Source: VXYL01 sp965116345
GTDB lineage: Bacteria; Pseudomonadota; Gammaproteobacteria; Pseudomonadales; Azotimanducaceae
Reading direction: 5' to 3'
Length of the DNA stretch: 64,000 nucleotides
Assembly (NCBI GenBank): GCA_965116345.1
Contig: OZ220680.1
Span: 3,782,001 to 3,846,000 of the forward strand
In this document: piece by piece, positions 45,013 to 53,740 of the stretch
Layout: every line of letters begins with the position of its first letter
How positions within the stretch are numbered: position 1 is the first letter of the stretch
Notes under the pieces: generated by a model
The model's input: only the letters and a program-made list of their open reading frames with translations
Told to the model about the DNA's origin: nothing
Database searches by the model: none
Program-made: the position numbers and the translations under genes

Positions 45013-45122
45013 GTCGATCCTGATGTCGGCCGAGGTGGGTGGCAGACGTCCGCCGCGCCGACGGCGTGCGGACGGTGGCGCGGTATGCTACGCGACCGAC
45101 GCTCGCGAAGGAAGAAAGCCCG

Positions 45123-45893
45123 ATGCCACCGGAGCCTGCAACGTCCGCGGCGGCCATCCGCATCGTGCTCGTCGAGCCGAGCCATCCGGGCAACATCGGC
45201 GCCGCCGCGCGGGCGATGAAGACCATGGGGTTCACCGACCTCGTGCTCGTTCGTCCGGAACGCTTCCCCGACCCGCAGGCGCAGTGGCGGGCGGCCGGCG
45301 CCGAGGACGTCGTCGATTCGGCACGGGTCGTCGACGCTCTCGACGAGGCGATCGCGGACTGCGGCTGGGTGGTCGGCACCAGCGCCCGTGCCCGTCGCGT
45401 ACCCTGGCCCGTGGAGTCCGCGGAGCAGTTCGCCGCAAGGCTTGTCGACGAAGGCCTCGGCGGGCGTCCCGCGGCCATCCTGTTCGGCCGCGAAACCAGC
45501 GGCCTCAGCAACGACGAACTGAACCGCTGCAACCTCCACGTCGTCATTCCAGCGGACCCCGGCTACTCCTCGCTCAACCTGGCGATGGCGGTGCAGGTGG
45601 TGTGCTACGAACTCCACAAGGCGATGGCGAAGGGTGAATCGCCCGAACGCGGACCGGAGTCGCGTTGGGACCGACGCCTGGCGAGCGCGGGCGAAATGGA
45701 CGGCTTCTATCGCCACCTCGAGGACGTCCTCGTGGCCATCGACTTCCACGACCCCGACCAGCCGCGGCAGACGTTGACCCGGCTTCGGCGCCTGTTCAAC
45801 CGGGTGCGCGCCGACGCCACCGAGGTGGCCATCCTGCGCGGCGTGCTGAAACACGTCGAACAGGCCATCGGCCGGCGGCATGGCGACTCGTAG
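45123..45893 (+). CDS. trmJ: tRNA (cytidine/uridine-2'-O-)-methyltransferase TrmJ
   Basis: The protein has 256 residues, starting at an ATG with GAAGGA upstream. The SPOUT motifs are IVLVEPSHPGNIGAAARAMKTMGF, ILFGRETSGLSNDEL and the knot IPADPGYSSLNLAMAVQVVCYEL. It methylates the 2'-OH of nucleotide 32 in several tRNAs. The C-terminal helical extension (GEMDGFYRHLEDVL) is typical. It precedes iscR as in other Gammaproteobacteria. Confidence 0.94.
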   Translation: MPPEPATSAAAIRIVLVEPSHPGNIGAAARAMKTMGFTDLVLVRPERFPDPQAQWRAAGAEDVVDSARVVDALDEAIADCGWVVGTSARARRVPWPVESAEQFAARLVDEGLGGRPAAILFGRETSGLSNDELNRCNLHVVIPADPGYSSLNLAMAVQVVCYELHKAMAKGESPERGPESRWDRRLASAGEMDGFYRHLEDVLVAIDFHDPDQPRQTLTRLRRLFNRVRADATEVAILRGVLKHVEQAIGRRHGDS

Positions 45894-46011
45894 ACGATCA
45901 CGTTCATCATGCACCCGATGTCGCCATTCCGCTGCCCGGTTCCGCTGTATTCCGCTGAAGGTGGAGGCGACAGGCTGCTAACATGCGCGCAACCGGGTCA
46001 GTTGATTCGCC

Positions 46012-46473
46012 ATGCGCCTGACGACCAAGGGGCGATACGCCGTTACGGCGATGCTCGACGTTGCGTTGCACGCCAACGAGGGGCCGACGTCGCTCGCCGA
46101 CATCGCCGACCGGCAAGGCATTTCACAAGCCTACCTGGAACAGTTGTTCGGTCGGCTGCGCCGCGCCGGACTCGTGGAGAGCGTCCGCGGGCCCGGGGGC
46201 GGCTACCGCCTGCGGCGCGATCCGGAGGAGCTGAGCGTTGCCGACGTGGTCGGCGCGGTGGGCGAGGGAGTCGATGCGACCCGCTGCGGGGGTACGGGCG
46301 ACTGCCAGGACGGCGAGACCTGTCTGACCCACGAACTGTGGGCCGACCTGTCCATGCAGATCCACCTGTTTCTGTCGCGCGTCAGCCTCGCGAGCCTAGT
46401 GCACCGGGGCGACGTGATGGCGGTGGCCCGACGCCAAGATATCGCCAACCTGATCTCCACCCGACACGTGTGA
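46012..46473 (+). CDS. iscR: Rrf2-family Fe-S regulator IscR
   Basis: The protein has 153 residues. The N-terminal winged helix (MRLTTKGRYAVTAMLDVA, ADIADRQGISQAYLEQLFGRLR) is followed by the 2Fe-2S ligands Cys92, Cys98, Cys104 and His107 in RCGGTGDCQDGETCLTH, spaced as in E. coli. It represses Fe-S assembly genes when it carries a cluster. iscS starts at the next base after its stop. Confidence 0.95.
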   Translation: MRLTTKGRYAVTAMLDVALHANEGPTSLADIADRQGISQAYLEQLFGRLRRAGLVESVRGPGGGYRLRRDPEELSVADVVGAVGEGVDATRCGGTGDCQDGETCLTHELWADLSMQIHLFLSRVSLASLVHRGDVMAVARRQDIANLISTRHV

Positions 46474-47640
46474 ATGGCTAGCGGACAGCGCGCGGTCTAT
46501 CTGGACTACGCGGCGACGACGCCCGTGGATCCCCGCGTGGCGCAGAAGATGAGCGGCTGTCTGATGACCGACGGCGAGTTCGGCAATCCGGCGTCCACCT
46601 CGCACGTCTACGGCTGGGATGCCGCGGAACTGGTGGACGCCGCGCGCGCCGACGTGGCGGCGCTCATCAATGCCGACCCGCTCGCCATCGTTTGGACGTC
46701 CGGCGCGACCGAGTCGGACAACCTGGCTTTGAAAGGTGTCTTGGAGGCGACCGGCGGTGGCCACCTGGTCACCACCAGCTACGAACACAAGGCCGTGTTG
46801 GACACCGCGCACTACCTGGAGGACAGGGGCGTGTCCGTGACCTACGTGGACCCGGACCCCGACGGCACGGTCAGCGTGGATGCGGTCGCCGGGGCGTTGC
46901 GCGCCGACACGGTCCTGGTGTCGGTCATGCACGCCAACAACGAGGTGGGCACCGTCAACGACATCGGTGCCATCGGTCGGCTTTGCCGGGACCGCGATGT
47001 CGTCTTCCACACCGACGCGGCGCAGAGCGCAGGCAAGCTGCCGATCGACGTGGAGCGCGACTGCCTGGACCTCGTGAGCCTCTCGGCGCACAAAATCTAC
47101 GGACCCAAGGGCATCGGTGCTCTGTATGTCCGTCGCCAACCGCCGCTTGCCGTGGCGGCACAGATCCACGGCGGAGGGCACGAACGGGGCATGCGCTCGG
47201 GCACCCTGGCGACGCACCAGATCGTCGGCATGGGCGAGGCTTTCCGCCTGGCGGCCGCGACGCTAGCGTCGGAGAGCGCCCGCATCGCCGACCTCCGTGC
47301 ACGGCTGTGGTCGCATGTCCGGCAGATACCGGGTTCGCATCTGAACGGCTCGCTGGAACATCGGCTGCCGGGCAATCTGAACGTGGCTTTCGACGGCGTG
47401 GACGGCGAAACCCTTCTCCTGGCCCTCGACGATGTGGCGGTGTCTTCGGGTTCCGCCTGCACCTCGGCGACCGTCGAGCCCTCCTACGTGCTTCGCGCGA
47501 TGCAAGTCGCCGACGATCTGGCCGCCAGTTCACTCAGGCTGACCATCGGCCGGTTCACCACCGCCGAGGACGTGGACTTCGCGGCACGCCGCCTTGGCGA
47601 GGTCGTCAATACACTGCACGAGCGCGCCCGGAGCGTATAA
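46474..47640 (+). CDS. iscS: Cysteine desulfurase IscS
   Basis: The protein has 388 residues. It is PLP-dependent, taking sulfur from cysteine for Fe-S clusters and tRNA thiolation. PLP-binding Lys207 is in SLSAHKIYGPKG and catalytic Cys329 in SSGSACTSATVEPSYVL. It is shorter than the 404-residue E. coli protein at the C-terminus and lacks the usual long tail. The gene is not followed by iscU, iscA, hscBA or fdx; ndk comes next after 63 bases. Confidence 0.93.
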   Translation: MASGQRAVYLDYAATTPVDPRVAQKMSGCLMTDGEFGNPASTSHVYGWDAAELVDAARADVAALINADPLAIVWTSGATESDNLALKGVLEATGGGHLVTTSYEHKAVLDTAHYLEDRGVSVTYVDPDPDGTVSVDAVAGALRADTVLVSVMHANNEVGTVNDIGAIGRLCRDRDVVFHTDAAQSAGKLPIDVERDCLDLVSLSAHKIYGPKGIGALYVRRQPPLAVAAQIHGGGHERGMRSGTLATHQIVGMGEAFRLAAATLASESARIADLRARLWSHVRQIPGSHLNGSLEHRLPGNLNVAFDGVDGETLLLALDDVAVSSGSACTSATVEPSYVLRAMQVADDLAASSLRLTIGRFTTAEDVDFAARRLGEVVNTLHERARSV

Positions 47641-47703
47641 TCCGCGCCCCCGGCGGCGAATCCGCCGAGCTGACGCAATTCCAACCAACACCGGAGAATT
47701 CCG

Positions 47704-48147
47704 ATGGCGGTCGAAAGGACCCTATCCATCGTCAAGCCCGATGCGGTCGCGAAGAACCTGATCGGCGAGATCTACTCGCGTTTCGAAAAGGGCGGCCTCG
47801 CCATCGTCGCGACCAAGATGATCCGTCTATCCCCGGATGTCGCGGGGGGCTTCTACGCCGAACATCGCGGCAAGCCGTTCTACGACCCGCTCATCGAGTA
47901 CATGTGCTCGGGACCCGTCACGGTGCAGGTGCTCGAGGGCGAGAACGCCGTCGGCGTCAACCGCCAGTTGATGGGTGCCACGGACCCGTCGGAGGCCGCA
48001 CCGGGCACGATTCGCGCCGACTTCGCGCAGTCCATCGATGCCAACGCGGTGCACGGTTCCGACTCGCCGGAGTCCGCTGCCCGGGAGATCGCGTACTTCT
48101 TCTCGACCGACGAAATCTGCCCACGGGGACCGAACGGCGAAGGCTGA
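47704..48147 (+). CDS. ndk: Nucleoside diphosphate kinase
   Basis: The protein has 147 residues. RTLSIVKPDAVAKN at the N-terminus and the catalytic His117 in NAVHGSDSPESA are diagnostic. It equilibrates NTP pools by phospho-His transfer. A GGAG ribosome site precedes the ATG. rlmN begins 3 bases after its stop. Confidence 0.96.
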   Translation: MAVERTLSIVKPDAVAKNLIGEIYSRFEKGGLAIVATKMIRLSPDVAGGFYAEHRGKPFYDPLIEYMCSGPVTVQVLEGENAVGVNRQLMGATDPSEAAPGTIRADFAQSIDANAVHGSDSPESAAREIAYFFSTDEICPRGPNGEG

Positions 48148-48150
48148 CCC

Positions 48151-49395
48151 ATGGAGGCGATCCCGACACCGCCCGGCGGGAAATCCCGCGAAGCGGAGGT
48201 TTCGGCCGACCGCCAGGGTGTTTCGCAAAGCGAGGGCAGCACGGCGGCCAAGACGGTCGCCACGGATGCCAGGGTCAACCTGCTCGGCATGCCCCGGGCG
48301 GAACTTCAAGCGTTCTTCGTCGCGTTGGGCGAGAAGCCCTATCGGGCGAGCCAGGTGATGAAGTGGATCTACCACGCCGGGATCGACGATTTTCGCGCCA
48401 TGACCGACATCTCGAAGGCCCTGCGCGCCCGCGTGCACGACATCGCCGAGATTCGCGCACCCGAGTTCGGGCCGGCTAGCCACGCCGCGGACGGCGTCGT
48501 CAAATGGCCGGTGCTGGTCGGTTCGGGCCAGGCGGTGGAGGCGGTGCTCATTCCCGATGCGAACGGTGACGGCGGTTCGTCGCGGCGCAAGACGCTGTGC
48601 ATCTCGTCCCAGGTGGGTTGCGCCCTGGATTGCAGCTTCTGCGCCACGGGCAAGCGCGGCTTCAACGGCAATCTCAGTCGCGCCGAGATCGTCGGCCAGG
48701 TGTGGCGGGCCGAAATGGCGGCGGGCGATGGCCGGATGCGTGCCGGCAGCGACGACCGCAACATCACCAACGTGGTGTTCATGGGGATGGGCGAGCCGCT
48801 GTTGAACTTCGACGCGGTCATCGACGCCGCCGGGGTGTTCATGGACGACCTGGCGTTCGGGATATCGAAGCGCCGAGTCACGATCAGCACCGCCGGTGTC
48901 GTGCCGCGCATCCGCGACCTCGCCGAGGTGAGCGACGTGTCGCTGGCCGTATCGCTGCATGCCGCCCGGGACGAATTGCGCGACATCCTCGTGCCGCTGA
49001 ACCGCAGGTACCCGATCGACGAACTGCTGGCGGCTTGCCGGCACTACGGCGGCGGCCTCGGTGAGCGGCGCACCGTGACCGTCGAATACACCTTGATCGA
49101 GGAGGTCAACGATACGCCGCAGGATGCCCGGGACTTGGCCGATGCGCTCGCCGGCTGGCGATGCAAGATCAACCTGATCCCGTACAACCCTTTCCCCGAG
49201 GATCAACACGGCTACCGGCGGCCCTCGAAGGAGCGCGTACGCCGTTTCCAGCGGTCTCTGATAGATGCCGGGTATTCCGCCATGGTCCGAACCACCCGTG
49301 GTGACGACATCGGCGCCGCATGTGGCCAGTTGACCGGCAAGGTTGCCGACCGTACCCGCCGCCGTGAGCGCTACCTCGCTAGCGTCGTGGCATGA
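48151..49395 (+). CDS. rlmN: Dual-specificity 23S rRNA A2503/tRNA A37 methyltransferase RlmN
   Basis: This 414-residue radical-SAM enzyme has the cluster motif Cys157-x3-Cys161-x2-Cys164 (GCALDCSFCATGKRGF), NVVFMGMGEPLLNFD, SLHAARDELRD and a C-terminal catalytic Cys in GAACGQL. The first ~38 residues are a non-conserved extension. The stop overlaps rodZ (ATGA). Confidence 0.95.
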   Translation: MEAIPTPPGGKSREAEVSADRQGVSQSEGSTAAKTVATDARVNLLGMPRAELQAFFVALGEKPYRASQVMKWIYHAGIDDFRAMTDISKALRARVHDIAEIRAPEFGPASHAADGVVKWPVLVGSGQAVEAVLIPDANGDGGSSRRKTLCISSQVGCALDCSFCATGKRGFNGNLSRAEIVGQVWRAEMAAGDGRMRAGSDDRNITNVVFMGMGEPLLNFDAVIDAAGVFMDDLAFGISKRRVTISTAGVVPRIRDLAEVSDVSLAVSLHAARDELRDILVPLNRRYPIDELLAACRHYGGGLGERRTVTVEYTLIEEVNDTPQDARDLADALAGWRCKINLIPYNPFPEDQHGYRRPSKERVRRFQRSLIDAGYSAMVRTTRGDDIGAACGQLTGKVADRTRRRERYLASVVA

Positions 49396-50291
49396 CCCAC
49401 GCTGAGACGACCGGCGTCGGTGAGGCGTCCGACAACGGCGGGGCCGACGAAGTCACCGAGTCCGTTGTCGGACCTGGTGCGGCGCTATGGGAAGCCCGCG
49501 AGCGATTGGGACTCGACGTCGACGAGGTCGCCCGGTGGCTGAAGGTGGATGCGCGCATCGTCGCCGCCCTCGACGAAGAACGGTATGGTGAACTTCCGAC
49601 TCTCGTCTACACACGCGGCTACGTCCGCCGCTATGCCGAGCTGGTGGGTCTCGATGCGGACACCCTGTGTGTCCAGCTCGACGCCTTGCACCGTGCCGAC
49701 CCGCAGATTGTTCGCGTGTCCCCGTCCAACCGCCGCGTTCTGGTCTCGGGGCTGCTTCGCGAACACGCTGGCATATTCTTCGGCGGGGTCGTATCCCTGG
49801 TGGCCGTCGCCATCGTCGCGTCCGTATGGATCGCGTCCCGCTCGGAGAATGATCCGGTTGACGACGTTCCCGCAACAAGCCTGTTCCCGCGCGAAGCGCC
49901 TCCTGCCTTGGCCGAGGGCGAGGAAACAACCAACCCGGCGGCCGTTGACCCTGCGCCGACCGGCCAGACCGCGGTGGCCGATGCGCCAGCCACCACTGCG
50001 CAAGGGAATGACGTTGCCGAAGTCGACCCGCTTGCCGGGCCGGCGGTCGTTGGCGACGAACTTGGATTCCTTTTCAGCGACGACTGCTGGGTGGAGGTGC
50101 GCGGCGGCGATGGCGAATTGCTGCACAGGAATCTGCAACGGGCGGGAAGTACGTTGACGTTGTCGGGCGACGCGCCGTTTGTCATCACCCTCGGCTACGC
50201 TCCGGGCGTGCGCTTGACGTATAACGGCGATCCGGTCGCGCTGGGTCCGCATACTCGCAATCGAAAGGCCGAACTGGTCCTGGGACACTGA
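49392..50291 (+). CDS. rodZ: RodZ-like cytoskeletal membrane protein
   Basis: The protein has 299 residues. The cytoplasmic helix-turn-helix domain (LWEARERLGLDVDEVARWLKV, LPTLVYTRGYVRRYAELVGLD) is followed by one membrane helix (FFGGVVSLVAVAIVASVWIA), an acidic/Ala-Pro linker and a periplasmic DUF4115 beta domain (DDCWVEVRGGDGELLHR, VITLGYAPGVRLTYNG). RodZ links MreB to the elongation machinery. ispG, often located between rodZ and hisS, is absent here. Confidence 0.88.
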   Translation: MTHAETTGVGEASDNGGADEVTESVVGPGAALWEARERLGLDVDEVARWLKVDARIVAALDEERYGELPTLVYTRGYVRRYAELVGLDADTLCVQLDALHRADPQIVRVSPSNRRVLVSGLLREHAGIFFGGVVSLVAVAIVASVWIASRSENDPVDDVPATSLFPREAPPALAEGEETTNPAAVDPAPTGQTAVADAPATTAQGNDVAEVDPLAGPAVVGDELGFLFSDDCWVEVRGGDGELLHRNLQRAGSTLTLSGDAPFVITLGYAPGVRLTYNGDPVALGPHTRNRKAELVLGH

Positions 50292-50331
50292 CAATGCGGG
50301 GTTCCGTGAATCATCGCTGCGGGAGTTCGAA

Positions 50332-51603
50332 GTGAAGTTTCAGCGTGTACGCGGCATGCGCGACATCCTGCCGGACGACACGGCGCGTTGGCAGGAAGTC
50401 GAAGGCGTGGTCATCGACGTGCTCGGGCGGTATGGGTATCGGCAGATCCGGCTGCCGCTCCTGGAGGCCACCGAAGTCTTCAGCCGCGGCGTGGGCGAAT
50501 CCACCGACCTGGTGGAGAAGGAGATGTACACCTTCGACGACCGCAAGGGCAAGTCGCTCTCGCTCCGGCCGGAAGGCACCGCGAGCTGTGTCAGGGCCTG
50601 CATCGAGAACGGCCTGCTGCACAACCGGACGCAGCGGCTCTGGTACCACGGCTCGATGTTCCGCTACGAACGTCCGCAGAAGGGCCGCATGCGGGAACAC
50701 ACCCAGATCGGTGCGGAGGTGTTCGGCATTCCCGGGCCGGAAGTGGACGCCGAAATCCTGGTCATGCTGGCCCGCGTATTCAACGAACTGGGCGTGGCGG
50801 GTGCGGTCTCGCTGGAGATCAACACCCTCGGCTCCGGCGAATCGAGGACCCGCTACCGGCAGGCACTGGTGGACTACCTGACGCCGCGCCTGGACGAGTT
50901 GGACGCCGACAGCCGCCGACGCCTGGTCACCAATCCGCTGCGCATACTCGACAGCAAAGTGGCGACCACGCGCGACATCGTGGCCGCGGGACCGGATCTC
51001 GCGGACTACCTTGACGAGGGTGCCCGCGAACGCTTCGACGCGCTGCGCCGCCAGCTCGACGCCGCGGGCGTCGGCCATCGGGTCAACCCGCGCCTCGTCC
51101 GCGGTCTCGACTACTACACCGACGTCGTCTTCGAGTGGGTGACCCGCGACCTCGGGGCCCAGGACGCGGTGTGTTCGGGCGGACGCTACGACGGCCTGGT
51201 CGAACGCCTTGGCGGTCGGTCGGTCCCGGGCGCGGGCTTCGGCATGGGGCTCGACCGGGTCATGCTGCTGCACGAGGCGCTGGTGGCGCGTCGCTATGCG
51301 GATGTCGACGTCTATGTGGCGGTGACCGGTTCCCACGGTCCGTGGGCCGCCGAGGTGGCGGAACAGGTCAGGGAACAAACCCAACTGCGTGTGGTCCAAC
51401 ACGCGGGTCCCGGGGGACTCCGCAGCCAGCTTAGGGAAGCCGACCGCAGCGGCGCCCGCTGGGCGGTCATTGTGGGCGACGACGAAGTGGCCGAAAATCG
51501 CGTCTCGTTGAAGGCTCTGCGCGAAGAGTCGGAACAGACCCTGGTGGACGTCGAGGAACTTGTCGCGCACCTCGAACCGTCACCACACCCGGCTGGAGAA
51601 TAG
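50332..51603 (+). CDS. hisS: Histidyl-tRNA synthetase
   Basis: The protein has 423 residues, starting at a GTG. Class II motifs are RGMRDILPDDTARWQEVE, motif 2 RYERPQKGRMREHTQIGAEVFG and motif 3 GAGFGMGLDRVM. The histidine-binding LVRGLDYYTDVVFEW and the GGRYDGLVERLGG loop are present. A C-terminal anticodon-binding domain ends the protein. It is followed by the yfgM-bamB-der set. Confidence 0.96.
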   Translation: MKFQRVRGMRDILPDDTARWQEVEGVVIDVLGRYGYRQIRLPLLEATEVFSRGVGESTDLVEKEMYTFDDRKGKSLSLRPEGTASCVRACIENGLLHNRTQRLWYHGSMFRYERPQKGRMREHTQIGAEVFGIPGPEVDAEILVMLARVFNELGVAGAVSLEINTLGSGESRTRYRQALVDYLTPRLDELDADSRRRLVTNPLRILDSKVATTRDIVAAGPDLADYLDEGARERFDALRRQLDAAGVGHRVNPRLVRGLDYYTDVVFEWVTRDLGAQDAVCSGGRYDGLVERLGGRSVPGAGFGMGLDRVMLLHEALVARRYADVDVYVAVTGSHGPWAAEVAEQVREQTQLRVVQHAGPGGLRSQLREADRSGARWAVIVGDDEVAENRVSLKALREESEQTLVDVEELVAHLEPSPHPAGE

Positions 51604-51610
51604 GCGAAGC

Positions 51611-52414
51611 ATGGCGGACTACCTCACCGACGAGGAACAGGCGGAACGGCTCAAACGCTGGTGGGAGCAGAACGGCACATCACTGGTGATCGGCCTCGTG
51701 CTGGCGGTCGGCGCCGTTGTGGGCTGGCGCTACTACCAGGACTATCGGGCCGAACGCGCCGATATGGCCTCTGATGCCTACACGGCTTTTCTGGCGGCCC
51801 GCGACGAAGCTGCGCCGACCGACGAGCCGTTGGCGACCATCGATGACGAGTTCGAAGGCAGCACCTACCATGTCTTCACGCTGCTCTACCGGGCCGCCGA
51901 TCAGGTGGAGGAGTCGGACTGGGAGGAGGCGTTGGCGCTGCTCGAACGGGCGGTCGATCTGGCGGAGGACGGACCTGTTCGGGATGTTGCCAGGCTCCGG
52001 GTCGCGAAATTGCTATACCAGCTCAACCGGCTCGAGGACAGCGAGGCGCAGTTGGCGATGGTCCGCAGCTCCGGGTTCGAGGCCCATGTGGCCGAGTTGT
52101 CCGGGGACATATTCTTCGCCCGCGGTGACATGTCGCGTGCCCGCGACGCCTATCAGGCCGCCATCGATGCCGCGCGGGGAGATGATGGGCCGGACGGTTT
52201 GCTCGGTGTCGAGTTCATGCAACTCAAGCTTGCCAGCCTGACGGCCCCACCCCAAGCATCCGATGGCGCGACGGATGATCCCGCCGCCTCGACCGAGGCG
52301 GACGTCGAAGCGGGCGTATCGGATGCCGACGACGGCAGCGCCCAGTCGGACTCACTTGAAACGGAACCGGTCGACGATCCGTCGGACGCTGGTGAACCCG
52401 AGGCGGAACAATGA
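51611..52414 (+). CDS. yfgM: YfgM-like tetratricopeptide membrane protein (ancillary SecYEG partner)
   Basis: The protein has 267 residues. It has a short cytoplasmic N-terminus (YLTDEEQAERLKRWWEQNG), one membrane helix (SLVIGLVLAVGAVVGWRYY) and a periplasmic TPR region (about 80-205). The acidic C-terminal tail of about 60 residues (DDPAASTEADVEAG) is longer than in E. coli. YfgM is a periplasmic chaperone-network protein associated with the Sec translocon. The stop overlaps bamB (ATGA). Confidence 0.88.
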   Translation: MADYLTDEEQAERLKRWWEQNGTSLVIGLVLAVGAVVGWRYYQDYRAERADMASDAYTAFLAARDEAAPTDEPLATIDDEFEGSTYHVFTLLYRAADQVEESDWEEALALLERAVDLAEDGPVRDVARLRVAKLLYQLNRLEDSEAQLAMVRSSGFEAHVAELSGDIFFARGDMSRARDAYQAAIDAARGDDGPDGLLGVEFMQLKLASLTAPPQASDGATDDPAASTEADVEAGVSDADDGSAQSDSLETEPVDDPSDAGEPEAEQ

Positions 52415-53649
52415 TGCTACGCACTGCTCGATTGCTGGCCGTAGCCGCCGCGCTGTTCCTCGGTGGCTGCAGTTTCTTCTCGTTCCTGCCCTTCGTCGAT
52501 GAGCCCGCGGACGACTCGAAGGTAGACGAACCCACCCCCTTGGAGGCGTTCGAGCCTGAAGCCGTCATCGATCGGCAGTGGCGAAGCAAGGTCGGACGCG
52601 GCCTAGGCCGGAAGTCTCTGCGCCTCGTGCCGACCGTCATAGCGGATCGAATATACGCTGCGGACGGCTACGGTCGCGTCGTCGCCCTGGATCGCTTCAG
52701 CGGCCGAAACGTCTGGACCGCTTCCGTTGGCCAGCCCGACGGCATCCCGTTCTACAAGTTCTGGGATCGTCGTGATCCGTCGTTCGTGACGGGCGGTGTC
52801 GGTGCGGGCGAAGGCAAGGTTCTACTCGGGACGATGCGTGGCGAGGTGATTGCGCTCGACGCTGGCGACGGTTCCGAATTGTGGCGCAGGGAGATGTCGA
52901 GCGAGGTGCTGTCCGCGCCTGTCGGCGGCGATGGCGTGGTCATGGCGCAGACCAGCGACGGACGCCTGGTCGCGCTGGAAGCTGATGACGGCTCGACGCG
53001 ATGGGCGTTCGACAACCAGGTGCCGCTTTTGACGCTGCGCGGCACGGCCACGCCCGTGATCGGGCCAGGTCTTGTATTCGCCGGTTTCGGCGACGGCAGC
53101 GTCAGAGCAGTGGTGACCGAGACCGGGGCGCCGATTTGGGAGCATCGCGTCATGCTTCCCGAGGGGCGTACCGAACTGGAACGCCTAGTGGACGTCGACG
53201 GCACGCCGCTCCTCGTGGCCGAACTGGGCGCATTGTTCGCGGTCAGCTACCAGGGCCGGCTGAAGGCACTGCGCATCCAGGACGGCAACCCACTATGGGA
53301 GATGCCGGCGTCGTCCTTCCTGGACCTTGCCGCCGGCTATGGCCAGGTGTATTTCGTCTCCGACGACGACGTGGTCACCGCCGTCCAACAAGGCTCCGCC
53401 GCGGTGGTCTGGAGCCAGGAAGGCTTGAAGAACCGCAAGCTCACAAGTCCCATGGCATTCGGCAACTACGTCCTCGTCGGTGACGAGGAGGGCTACCTGC
53501 ACGTCCTCGCGCAAAGCGACGGACGCTTCGTCGCCCGCCACAAACTCGGCAGCGGCCTCCGGACACGGATGGTCGAGGCAGACAACATCGTCTACGTATT
53601 AGGCAACGACGGCACGCTCGAAGCGCTGGAGATCAAGCGCCGGGGTTAG
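52411..53649 (+). CDS. bamB: Outer-membrane assembly lipoprotein BamB
   Basis: The protein has 412 residues. The lipobox LFLGGC follows a short signal. It is an eight-bladed PQQ-type beta-propeller with repeats such as VVALDRFSGRNVWTASVG, VIALDAGDGSELWRREM, LVALEADDGSTRWAF and KALRIQDGNPLWEMPA. BamB is a component of the BAM complex that inserts outer-membrane beta-barrels. The gene order with yfgM and der matches E. coli. Confidence 0.94.
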   Translation: MMLRTARLLAVAAALFLGGCSFFSFLPFVDEPADDSKVDEPTPLEAFEPEAVIDRQWRSKVGRGLGRKSLRLVPTVIADRIYAADGYGRVVALDRFSGRNVWTASVGQPDGIPFYKFWDRRDPSFVTGGVGAGEGKVLLGTMRGEVIALDAGDGSELWRREMSSEVLSAPVGGDGVVMAQTSDGRLVALEADDGSTRWAFDNQVPLLTLRGTATPVIGPGLVFAGFGDGSVRAVVTETGAPIWEHRVMLPEGRTELERLVDVDGTPLLVAELGALFAVSYQGRLKALRIQDGNPLWEMPASSFLDLAAGYGQVYFVSDDDVVTAVQQGSAAVVWSQEGLKNRKLTSPMAFGNYVLVGDEEGYLHVLAQSDGRFVARHKLGSGLRTRMVEADNIVYVLGNDGTLEALEIKRRG

Positions 53650-53740
53650 GAATCTACGTGGTCCTGGTGGTCGTAGTCGGCCGCTAGACGTAGACACGGC
53701 GCCTGATCGCCCCGTCCGACCGTTGGCGCGACACGACCCG

